A stretch of DNA of 48,225 nt from Nocardia sp. (GTDB lineage: Bacteria > Actinomycetota > Actinomycetes > Mycobacteriales > Mycobacteriaceae): positions 1-48,225 of the forward strand of contig NZ_JAODNK010000035.1 in the NCBI RefSeq assembly GCF_025465275.1, read 5' to 3'. Every line of letters begins with the position of its first letter. The first letter of the stretch is position 1. Shown here one piece after another: positions 16,241-26,800 of the stretch. The notes beneath the pieces were generated by a model. The model saw only the letters and a list, made by a program, of their open reading frames with translations, was not told the origin of the DNA and did no database searches. Made by a program: the position numbers and the translations under genes.

Positions 16241-16666
16241 ATGACCTCACTCTCGGATCCCAGCGTGCGGGAATTCCTGTCCGAAGGCACCCGCACCGGC
16301 AAAGTCGCGTTCATCGCCGCCGACGGGAGGCCGCTGGTCACGCCGGTCTGGTTCATCGTCGAGGACGACGCCATCATCTTCAATACCGGTAAGGCCAGCG
16401 CCAAAGGCAAGGCAATCGCCCGTGACAGCCGCTTGGCTCTGTGCGTCGATCTGGAAGAGCCGCCCTACACCCACATACAGATACAGGGTGTGGCCACCGT
16501 CTCCGAGGACCTGGACGAGCTCGTCCGCACCGCCACGCTCATCGCAGCCCGCTATATGGGCGAAGACCGCGCCGACGAATTCGGCAAGCGCAATGGAGTT
16601 CCGGGCGAACTGGTTGTCCGCCTCCATCCCGCCAAGATCCTCGCTGACTTCGACGCCACCGCCTGA
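16241..16666 (+). CDS. PPOX-class (pyridoxamine oxidase-fold) F420/flavin-binding protein
   Basis: This 141-residue protein starts at ATG 16241 (an in-frame GTG lies at 16232). It has a split-barrel fold: LSEGTRTGKVAFIAADGRPLVTPVWFIVEDDAIIFNTG is the typical first half, followed by KGKAIARDSRLALCVDLEEPPYTHIQIQGVA, the acidic helix SEDLDELVRTATLIAARYMG and the C-terminal VVRLHPAKILADFDA. Actinobacterial members of this size bind F420 or FMN and reduce small electrophiles or metabolites; the substrate cannot be told from sequence. It stands alone, 50 bp downstream of the response regulator and 104 bp upstream of cobM. A small CCCCTGCGGGG hairpin (16728-16738) after the gene may act as a weak terminator. 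Confidence 0.9.
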   Translation: MTSLSDPSVREFLSEGTRTGKVAFIAADGRPLVTPVWFIVEDDAIIFNTGKASAKGKAIARDSRLALCVDLEEPPYTHIQIQGVATVSEDLDELVRTATLIAARYMGEDRADEFGKRNGVPGELVVRLHPAKILADFDATA

Positions 16667-16741
16667 TACGGCAACGGAATTCGGTCGCCGGCCGATCCGG
16701 CCCGCGTGCTCCGGCCGCCGTTCACCTCCCCTGCGGGGGTT

Positions 16742-16768
16742 CGCGAGCCTGTAAGTGTCAGACTCGCG
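16742..16768 (+). promoter_or_regulatory. Hairpin immediately upstream of cobM start
   Basis: CGCGAG (16742-16747) and CTCGCG (16763-16768) can pair around a 15-nt loop, ending 2 nt before the cobM ATG at 16771. It could occlude ribosome access. It shows none of the conserved boxes of a cobalamin riboswitch. A short stem of this kind can arise by chance in GC-rich DNA. Confidence 0.3.
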
Positions 16769-16770
16769 GC

Positions 16771-17529
16771 ATGACTGTGCACTTCATCGGGGCCGGACCG
16801 GGGGCGGCGGATCTGCTGACCGTGCGCGCGGTGGAGCTGCTGAAGCGGTCGCCGGTGTGCCTCTACGCGGGCACCTATCTCGACCCCGAGGTGCTCGCCT
16901 ACTGCGCCCCCGACACCGAGCTCATCGACACCCAGGGCCTGGATCTGGATGAGATCATCGAGCACTGCGCCCGCGCGCAGGCCGCCGGCAAGGACGTCGC
17001 CCGGTTGTGTTCGGGCGATCCGTCCATATATTCAGCCCTGTCCGAGCAGACGCGCAGGCTGGACGCCGCCGGCATCCCCTGGGATGTCACACCCGGTGTT
17101 CCGGCCTACGCCGCCGCAGCGGCCCTGCTGGGCACCGAGCTGACGGTTCCGGAACTGGTCCAGTCGGTGGTACTGACGCGCACACAGGCTCGATCGACCG
17201 TTATGCCCGAATCCGAGTCGCTGCGGAATTTCGCGCGGACCCGCGCCACGCTGGTCCTGCATTTGGCCGTCACTCGCATTCGAACCCTCGCCGAGGAGCT
17301 GGTCGCCGACTACGGCTCGAGCTGTCCGGTGGCGGTCGTCTACCGGGCCAGTCAGCCCGAACAACTGGTCCTGCGAGGCACTCTCGCCGATATCGCGGAT
17401 CGTGTGGAGGCGGCGGAATTGCGCCAGGCGGCGGTGATTCTGGTGGGACAGGCGCTGGCGGAATCGGTCAATTGCGCCCAGTCGCACCTCTACGATCCGG
17501 CTCGGGACAGGACTCATCTCACTAGCTGA
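16771..17529 (+). CDS. cobM: Precorrin-4 C11-methyltransferase
   Basis: This 252-residue protein is an SAM-dependent tetrapyrrole methyltransferase of the CbiF/CobM type. It shows the N-terminal TVHFIGAGPGAADLLTVRAVELL, then YAGTYLDPEVLAYC, the SAM-pocket DVARLCSGDPSIYSALSEQ, the VTPGVPAYAAAAALLGTELTVPE signature and the C-terminal CPVAVVYRASQPEQLVLRGTLADI. CobM methylates precorrin-4 at C-11 in aerobic cobalamin synthesis. The other cob genes are not in this window, so it is an isolated pathway gene here. It starts at ATG 16771 after a short hairpin and ends at TAG 17529, 300 bp before the NRPS, with which it shares direction but probably not function. Confidence 0.95.
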   Translation: MTVHFIGAGPGAADLLTVRAVELLKRSPVCLYAGTYLDPEVLAYCAPDTELIDTQGLDLDEIIEHCARAQAAGKDVARLCSGDPSIYSALSEQTRRLDAAGIPWDVTPGVPAYAAAAALLGTELTVPELVQSVVLTRTQARSTVMPESESLRNFARTRATLVLHLAVTRIRTLAEELVADYGSSCPVAVVYRASQPEQLVLRGTLADIADRVEAAELRQAAVILVGQALAESVNCAQSHLYDPARDRTHLTS

Positions 17530-17829
17530 AACTCCGAAATGCGGTGATGCCTAAAGGCTATGACCCTTCGTGGTTGTAGAGGCTCAGCTGCCGGTAGATT
17601 GGTTCGGTGTTCAGCAGCAGAATCGTCACAGTGGCCAGGCGGTGGCCAGCGGGTGCGGACGCGCCCGTGTAACAAGATCGGCCGCCTGGACGGATAGCCC
17701 AGAGAACATCTTTGTCTGATTGTTACGTGAAGTGAGCCCCGAGCATCGGACGCCACGCTGGTCAGTGTGGCGTCCTGTTGGGGTTTTCGGTGGGGAGCGC
17801 TGCGTGGTGTTCCGGAAGCGAGGTTTGGG
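17530..17829 (+). ncRNA. Structured non-coding leader of the NRPS gene
   Basis: This 300-bp gap contains no credible gene. It holds nested inverted repeats: CCAGGCGG (17635-17642) pairs perfectly with CCGCCTGG (17682-17689), and inside it GGGTGCG (17651-17657) pairs with CGCGCCC (17660-17666) with one G-U pair. A second, terminator-like hairpin follows at 17737-17787. Together they could form an attenuator or riboswitch-like leader controlling a 30-kb transcript. I do not recognise a known riboswitch class. Its extent as an RNA is a guess, as no promoter can be pinned down. Confidence 0.4.
17737..17787 (+). terminator. Terminator-like hairpin in the NRPS leader
   Basis: The stem GGACGCCAC (17748-17756) / GTGGCGTCC (17767-17775) is a perfect 9-bp inverted repeat with a 10-nt loop. 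It is extended by CCCC (17737-17740) / GGGG (17780-17783) across an internal loop and followed by TTTTC. It lies 43 nt before the NRPS start codon and in the same direction. It is either the cobM terminator or a conditional terminator (attenuator) for the NRPS. Confidence 0.6.
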
Positions 17830-20800
17830 TTGGACCGGCTAGATTTCGGCGGCAACGGCGAAGCTGGCAGCGAAATCGCGCCGGGATCGGGCGAGGCGTT
17901 TCCGCTGTCGCCCGCTCAGCTGGGCATTTGGTACGCCCAGCACCTGGACCCGCAAGTGCCGATCAATATCGCGCAGTACGTCGAGCTGCGCGGTGAGATC
18001 GACGTGCCGCTGCTAGAACAGGCCATGGTCGACGGTTCCCTCGAGGTGGGTTCCGGCTTCCTGCGCATTATCGAGCGCAATGGCGAACCGCTGCAGATCG
18101 TCGATCCGAATCTGGATCGCACCATCTACCAGGTCGATCTGCGCACTGCCGAGGATCCGCACACCGCCGCGCTGCAGTGGATGCGCGATGACTACAGCCG
18201 CCCGCTGGACATCCTCGCCGACCGCCTGATTCGTTCCGCCATGCTGCGGGTGGGCGAGGACCACTACTACTGGTACGCCCGCGTCCACCACATCGTGCTC
18301 GACGGCCTCGGCGCCATGACCTACATGACTCGCGTCGCGGAGATCTACACCGCGCGGTTCCGTGGCGAAGAGCCCGCCGCGTCGAAGGTGACCGATCTGC
18401 GCACGCTGGTGGAGCAGGAGTTCGCCTACCGCGACAGCACCCGCTTCCAGTCCGATAAGGAGTACTGGACCGAGCGAGTCGCGGGCCTGGAAGAGGGGAC
18501 AAGTCTGTCCGGCCGCAGCGCCCCGCCGGCCGCGATCAACGGTATTGCCAGCGCGTCACTCACCAGCGATCAGAACTCGCTGCTGGAGACCGCGGTAGCG
18601 GTGCACGAATCGTCGCCTGCCGCTTTGCTGATCGCCGGTTTCGCCGGTTATCTGGCGCAGTGGACCGGTAGCGAGGACGTCATCCTCTCGCTGCCGGTGA
18701 CCGCGCGCACCACCGCCGTCATGCGCCGTTCCGGTGGCGCGGTATCGAATATCGTTCCGTTGCGGCTGCGCGTGGGCCACGACACCAGCATCGACGCACT
18801 GCTCAAGCAGGTGACCGTCGCGGTGTCCGGTGCCCTGCGGCATCAGCGCTACCGGCACGAGGACATTCGCCGCGACAGCGCGGGTGACGGTGTGGTGACC
18901 CGGGAGTTCTTCGGGCCCTGGGTCAATATCATGCTGTTCCACAATGAGGTCACCCTCGGCCCGGTGACGGGTGAGTTCAGTGTGCTGTCCACCGGTTCCA
19001 TCGAGGACCTGGGCATCAACTTCTATCAGTCGGTGGCCGGCACCCGGAACCACATCGACTTCGAGACCAACCCCAACCTGTACTCCGAAAATGAGACGCA
19101 GCGCCATCATTCGCGTTTCCTGGAGTTCTTCGACCGCTTCCTGTCGGCCTCGGCCGAGCAGCCGGTGTGGGGTCTGCCCGTCATCACCGCGGCAGAGCGC
19201 ACCCGCACGCTGGTCGAGTGGAATTCGGCGGATCACGAGGTCCCCGAGACCACGCTGCCTGCACTGCTGGATGCCCAGATCCCGCTGACGCCGGACAATA
19301 TCGCCCTCGAATTCGAGGGTGCGACCCTCACCTACGCCGAATTCGGCGCCCGGGTGAACCGCCTCGCACGCTTCCTTATCGCTGATGGTGTCGGCCCGGA
19401 ATCGCTTGTCGCTCTGGGTATGCGGCGTTCGCTGGACCTGGTTGTCGGTATGCATGCGGTGCTGCGCGCCGGTGGCGCGTACGTGCCGATCGACCCGGAT
19501 CACCCGGCCGATCGCACCGCCTACATCCTCGAGTCAGCGGCACCGGTCTGTGTTCTGACGACCGAACGCGACGGGCTCGAGCTGCCGCAGTCGGTGCGGC
19601 GCTTGCAGATCGACACCTTGGATGTGTCGGGTTACTCCGATCTTCCGGTGACGGATGCGGATCGGATCGCGCCGCTGCGGCCGTTCAATACCGCCTACGT
19701 CATCTACACCTCGGGCTCGACCGGCCGCCCCAAGGGCGTCGCGGTCACCCATCACGCCATTGTCAACCAAGAACTCTGGATGCTCGACGAGTACCAGCTC
19801 ACGGCTGACGATGTCTACCTGCAGAAGACCGCGACCACCTTCGACGTCTCGCTGTGGGGTTACTTCCTGCCGCTGATGGTGGGCGCGAAGATGATCATCG
19901 CGACCCCGGACGGGCACCGCGACCCGGTGTACGTCGCGGAAACCATCCAGCGTCACGGCGTCACGGTCACCGACTTCGTGCCGTCCATGCTGACGGTTTT
20001 TGTCGCGCATGCCAGTGCCGCTCAGTGTGTTTCGCTCAAGAGCGTGTTCGTCATCGGTGAGGCGCTGCCGCCGGAGACCGGTGCGAGCTTCCGGGCGCTG
20101 AGTTCGGCGGGCCTGCACAACCTGTACGGTCCCACCGAAGCCGCGGTCTCGGTGACCTACTGGGAGAACACCGATGCCGACACCATCACGGTGCCGATCG
20201 GTGTGCCCGAGTGGAATGTCGATGTCTACGTGCTGGATTCGCGGTTGCGACCGGCCGCCATCGGTGCCGCGGGTGAGCTCTACCTCGGCGGGCGTCAGCT
20301 CGCCCGCGGGTACAAGGGCCGCCCGGATCTGACCTCGGATCGCTTTGTCGCGAACCCGCTGTCGGCCGATGGCGAACGCATGTACCGCACCGGTGACCTG
20401 GTGCGCTGGAACACGGTATCCGATTCGCCGCACGCGGCGGCCGGCGCCATCGAGTACATCGGCCGCACCGACTTCCAGGTGAAGTTCCGTGGTCAGCGCA
20501 TCGAGCTCGGCGAGATCGAGACCGACCTGCTCGCGCACCCGGCCGTCAGTCAGGCTGCCGTGCTGGTCATGGACACCGCCACCGGCCAGCAGTTGGTCGC
20601 CTACGTGGTGCCCATGCCCGGCCAGAGCATCGACCCGCCCGAGCTCACCCGCTTCGCCGCCGAGAAGCTGCCGACCTACATGGTCCCGGCTTCGATCATG
20701 GTGCTGGATGCGTTCCCGCTCAATACTTCCGGCAAGCTGGACCGCAAGGCCCTGCCCGATCCGGTGTTCAGTGTGGACGCCGCCGGCTACCGGGCCCCAC

Positions 20801-23800
20801 GCACCGCCGCCGAGGAAATCGTGGCGGGCATCTTCGCCGATGTACTCGGCCACGAGCGCGTCGGCATCGACGACAACTTCTTCGATCTGGGCGGTAACTC
20901 GTTGGTCGCCACCCAGGTGGTGGCCCGCATCTCGGCCGCGTTCAGCACCCGCCTGGGTGTGCGCGCACTGTTCGAGACGCCCACCGTCGCGGGCATTGCC
21001 GCCCGCATGGAAACCATTGCGCCGTCGGATATTTCGCGTCCGCCGCTGGTCGCTCAGCAGCGCCCCGAGCGGGTGCCGCTGTCGCTGGCACAGCAGCGCA
21101 TGTGGTTCCTCAATCAGTTCGATCCCGATGTGCCGACCTACAACCTGCCGTTCGTAGTGCGGTTGCGCGGCCGGGTCGATATCGAGGCGCTGCAGCTGGC
21201 GCTGACCGATGTGGTGGCGCGCCAGGAATCGCTGCGCACCATCTTCCCCGAATCCGGGGACGGTGGCCTGCAGCAGGTACTGCCCATCGATCAGGTCGAT
21301 CTCGGCATCGAGGTCGTCTCCATCGATGAGGCCGAATTGTTCCCGGCCCTGGCCGAATTCGCCTCGCGTGGTTTCGACGTCTCGCGTGAGCTGCCCATTC
21401 GGGTGCGGGTGTTCCAGGTCGGCGAGACGATCGAGGACGAGGCCGACGGCGTCGCGCTCAACGATTACGCCGTGGCTTTTGTGGTGCATCACATTGCGGC
21501 GGACGGTTTCTCGTTCGGCCCGCTCTCGCGCGATATGACCGCCGCCTATCTGGCGCGGGTATCCGGTCAGGAGCCCGCATGGGCTCCGCTGCCGGTGCAG
21601 TACCAGGACTTCAGCATCTGGCAGCGGGAGGTGCTGGGTTCGGAAGCCGATCCCGATTCCATGGCCGCGCGCCAGATCGCTTACTGGCGTGGGGCTCTGG
21701 CCGGGCTGCCCGATCAGCTCGACCTGCCCGCCGATCGCCCGCGCCCGCCGGTGCAGAGCTTCCGCGGTAACCGCGTCACCTTCGATATTCCGGTGCAGCT
21801 GCATACCCGGCTTTCGGGATTGGCTCGCGCGCAGGGTGTTTCGCTGTTCATGGTGATGCATTCGGCGCTGGCGGTGTTGCTGGCGCGTCTGTCGGGGACC
21901 AGCGATATCTCCATCGGCACCCCGGTCGCCGGTCGTGGCGAACAGGCTCTCGATGATCTGATCGGCATGTTCGTCAACACCTTGGTGTTGCGCAGCGAGG
22001 TCGAGGGTTCCGAGCGTTTCACCGACTTCCTCTCCCGTATCCGGGAAACCGATCTGGCGGCCTTCGCCAGCACCGATGTGCCGTTCGAGCGGCTTGTCGA
22101 GGTCATCAACCCGACCCGTTCCCAAGCGCGCCATCCGCTGTTCCAGGTGATGCTCTCGTTCCAGGAGATGTCGCACGGCTCCATGGAGCTGCCGGGTCTG
22201 ACCGTCTCCGCCGATGAGCTCGAAGTCGACATCGCCAAGTTCGACCTGCAGTGGACGCTGACCGAACAGCGCGGCATGGCCGGTGAGCCGGCCGGGCTCT
22301 CGGTGGTGCTGTCCTATGCCACCGATCTGTTCGACGAGCGCACCGTCGCCGAATTCGGTCACCGCTACCTGCGCATCCTGCAAACCGCAGTCGCCGCACC
22401 GGAAACCGTGGTGCGCGATATCGACATTCTCAACGAGGACGAACGCGCCCTCGTCCTGGGTGACTGGAGCCGCAACGAGCATTCGCTGTCCTCCGCGCAA
22501 ACTGTGCTGGACTTGTTCGAGGAGCAGGTCCGCCTGCGTCCGCACGGCACCGCTCTGATCTTCGATCCGGGCGAGCGCAGCAGCGGCATGTTCGGCGCTC
22601 CCTCCGACCTCAGCTACGCCGAGTTCTCCAGCCGGGTGAATCGCCTGGCGCGCAAGCTCATAACCGAAGGCGTCGGTCCGGAGACCCTGGTCGCCGTCGG
22701 CATTCGCCGCTCGATCGACATGCTGGTCGCCATCTACGCCACCCTCACCGCGGGTGGTGGCTATGTGCCGGTCGATCCCGATCATCCGGCCGAGCGCACC
22801 GACTACGTGCTGGCCAGTTCGCAGCCGGTCGTCCTGCTCACCACCACCGATGATGCGGTGGAGAGCGCGGATTGCCTGGTCCTGCACGTGGACTCGCTGG
22901 ATCTCACCGAATTCGACGATGCCCCGGTCACTTCCGTGGATCGGGTGGCGCCTTTGCGTCCGTCGAACACCGCGTACGTGCTCTACACCTCCGGCTCCAC
23001 CGGCCGCCCCAAGGGCGTCGCCGTTCCGCACAGCGCGGTCCTGAACCAGATCGCCTGGATCACCAACGAATACGGCATCGACGACACCGATGTGATCCTG
23101 CAGAAGACCCCGGTCACCTTCGACGTCTCGGTCTGGGAACTCTTCGGTTCCCTCGCCGTCGGTGCGCAGCAGGTCATCGCCGCGCCCGACGGGCACCGCG
23201 ACCCCATGTACCTGTCCGAGGTCATCGGCAACCACCGCGTCACCCTGACCTCGTTCGTACCGTCCATGCTCAGCGTGTTCGCCAGCAGCGCCTCCGCCGC
23301 CGAATGCCTGTCGCTGCGTGCGGTTCTCGTCGCCGGTGAAGCTCTGCCGCCCGCGACCGTGACCGCGTTCCGGCGTTTCTCGACCGCCGCCGTGCACAAC
23401 CTGTACGGCCCGACCGAGTTCACCGTCCACGCCACCTACGCGCCGATCGCCACCCCGACACCGGCTGCGGTGCCGATCGGCCGACCGGTGTGGAACGCCC
23501 GCACCTACGTCCTGGATGAGGGCCTGCGCCCGGTCCCGGGTGGAGTACCCGGCGAGCTCTACCTCGGTGGCGCACAGGTCGCACGCGGCTACTACGGCCG
23601 TCCCGACCTGAGCGCCGAACGGTTTGTCGCCGACCCCTTCGGCGCACCCGGTGACCGCCTCTACCGCACCGGTGACCTGGTGCGCTGGAACGCTGCCGGC
23701 GCGCTGGAATACATCGGCCGCACCGACTTCCAGGTGAAGTTCCGTGGTCAGCGCATCGAGCTCGGCGAGATCGAAACCGCGCTGCTCGGGCATCCGTCGG

Positions 23801-26800
23801 TCAACCAGGCCGTGGTCCTGGTCATCGACACCGTCGCCGGCGATCAACTCGTCGCGTACGTGGTGACTCGCGGCCCGGTCGATCTCGACAGCGTCAAATC
23901 GCTGCTGCACCGCACCCTGCCCGCGTACATGGTGCCGGGCGCGTTCGTGGTCCTGGAAGCCTTCCCGCTCAACGCCTCCGGCAAGCTGGACCGCCGCGCC
24001 CTGCCCAGCCCGGTGTTCGAGGTCCGCGAATTCCGGGCCCCGACAACACCCATCGAAGAGATCGTCGCCCAGATCTTCGGCGAAGTCCTCGGCATCGCCC
24101 GCGTCGGCGTCGACGACGACTTCTTCGAACTCGGCGGCAACTCGCTCATCGCCACCCAGGTGGCAACCCGCCTGGGCACCGCGCTGGATACCCGCGTCCC
24201 CGTGCGCATGCTGTTCGAGGCCGCCACGGTGGCGGCGCTGGCAGCCCGCGTGGAATCGCACGCCGGTGACGGTGCGCGCAAGGCGCTGGTGGCTCGGGAG
24301 CGCCCGGCGGAGATTCCGCTTTCCCTTGCGCAGCAGCGCATGTGGTTCCTGAATCGCTTCGATACCGCCTCGGCGGTCAATAACATTCCGGTCGCCATCC
24401 GGCTGTCCGGCGAACTGGATGTGGCGGCGCTGCAGGTCGCCGTCATCGACGTCATCGACCGGCACGAGTCGCTGCGCACCGTCTTCCCGGAGACCGCGCA
24501 CGGCCCCATGCAGCTGGTGCTGGACGCCGCGCAGATCGTGCCCGACCTGACCCCGGTGCCGGTCACCCAGGCCAATCTCATCGACCATCTGGTCGAGCTG
24601 GCGTCGATGGCCTTCGACGTCACCGACGAGGTGCCGATGCACGCGGCGCTGTTCGAACTCAGCGAGGCCGAGTACGTGCTCGGCATGGTGGTGCACCACA
24701 TCTCCGCGGACGGCTGGTCCATGGGCCCGCTGGCCCGCGATGTCATGGTCGCGTATGCGGCGCGCACCTCGTGGGAGGCTCCCACCTGGGCCGAACTGCC
24801 GGTGCAGTATGCCGATTACGCGCTGTGGCAGCGCGAGGTGCTCGGTGCGGAGGACGATCCGAGCTCGCTCATCTCCAAGCAGATCAGCTACTGGGCCCAG
24901 ACCCTGGCCGATCTGCCGGACGAGCTGGTGCTGCCCTCGGACCGCCCGCGCCCGCCCGCCGCCTCCTACAAGGGCGGCACCTACCCGTTCGCCATTTCCG
25001 CCGAGACGCAGCAGCGCCTGGTGGATCTGGGCCGCCGGCACAATGCGTCGCTGTTCATGGTGCTGCACAGTGCACTCGCGGTGCTGCTGGCGCGGCTCTC
25101 GGGCACCAGCGATATCGCCATCGGCACCCCGGTGCACGGTCGTGGCGAGCAGGCGCTCGACGACCTCATCGGCATGTTCGTCAATACGCTGGTGCTGCGC
25201 AGCGAGGTGGACAGCGAGAAGACCTTCGCGGACCTGCTGGCGCAGGCCCGGGAAAGCGATCTGCACGCCTTCGCGCACGCCGATGTGCCGTTCGAGCGGC
25301 TCGTCGAGGTGCTCAATCCGGCGCGTTCGCAGGCCCGCCACCCGCTGTTCCAGGTCATGCTGACCTTCCAGAACACCCGGCAGGCCAGCCTGGAACTGCC
25401 CGGACTCTCGGTCAACGGCATCGATTACGATGCCCAGCTGGCCAAGTTCGATCTGCAGCTGACGCTGCAGGAGGCGCAGGACGCGAACGGTGAGAACGCG
25501 GGCATGTCAGCCGAGTTCTCCTATGCGCGTGACCTTTTCGACGAGTCGACCATTGCGGCGTTCGCGCACCGGCTGGATCTGATCCTGGATGCCGTGGTCG
25601 CCGATCCGGAACAGCCGCTCGGCGATATCGACCTGCTGGTCGAGGGCGAGCGCGACAAGGTGCTCACCGGCTGGAACAACACCGGGTTCGAGCTCGCCCA
25701 GGTGCTGCCCGCACTGCCGGAAGGCGATGCGGCGACACTGGTTTCGCTCTTCGAGGCGCAGGCTCTGGCCAGCCCTGATGCGATTGCCGTTGTGTTCGAG
25801 GGGACACCCGAGCGCAGCGAGGCACGGGTGGAGCTGTCCTACGCCGAGCTTTCGGGGCGTGTGCATCGCCTGGCCCGGAAGCTCATGGCGCAGGGTGTCG
25901 GCGCGGAATCGCTTGTCGCACTGGCCATCCGCCGGTCCGTCGACCTTGTGGTCGCCATGTACGCGGTGCTGGAGGCCGGTGGTGCGTACGTGCCGCTGGA
26001 TCCGGATCAGCCGGGTGAGCGCATCGACTACGTGCTCGATATCGCCCGCCCGGTCGCCATTCTGACCACCGGCCGCGACGACTTCGTCATCGGCCGGAAT
26101 GTTCCGGTGCTCGAGGTCGAGACCCTCAACCTCGAGGCATATTCGGCCGCGCCGATCACCGATGCCGAACGCGGACAGGCCATCCGGCCCGAACACGCGG
26201 CCTACGTGATCTTCACGTCCGGTTCGACGGGCCGCCCCAAGGGTGTGGCCGTGGAGCACGCCGCGATCGTGAACCGTCTGCTGTGGATGCAGAGCGAGTA
26301 CCCGATCGGCGCGGATGATGCTGTGCTGCAGAAGACTCCGGCCACGTTCGACGTGTCCGTGTGGGAGTTCTTCTGGCCCTTGCAGACCGGTGCGCGTCTT
26401 GTTGTCGCGAAGCCGGACGGCCACCGCGATCCGGTGTACCTCGCGCAGATTATTGCTGAAGAGGGCATCACCACCGCGCACTTCGTGCCGTCCATGCTCT
26501 CGGTCTTTGTTGCCACGCTGGGCAATGAGGGCGCCGACTCCACGGTCGCCGCACCGCGCCTGCGTCAGGTGTTCGCCTCCGGTGAGGCGCTGCCCGCGCC
26601 GACCGCACAGAAGCTGCGCGAGCTGACCGGTGCGCGACTGCACAACCTGTACGGCCCCACCGAGGCCGCGGTCGACGTCACCTACCACGAGGTGGTCGAC
26701 GCCGACACCGCCTTCGTGCCCATCGGCCGTCCGGTATGGAACACCCAGACCTATGTGCTGGATGCCCGGCTGCACCCGGTCGCCCCGGGTGTCGCGGGTG

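Noticed and set aside
16667..16770. Cobalamin riboswitch upstream of cobM
   Set aside because: The gap is only 104 bp and I find none of the conserved B12-box elements, only short GC hairpins.
17767..17829. Upstream in-frame GTG at 17767 as NRPS start
   Set aside because: It lies inside the terminator-like hairpin, has no ribosome site, and adds residues ([13 protein letters not shown]) unlike any C-domain start. TTG 17830 has GAGG 6 nt upstream.
17530..17829. tRNA or rRNA gene in the leader
   Set aside because: No cloverleaf with a T-arm motif and acceptor stem could be folded by eye, and no rRNA-like conserved sequence is present.
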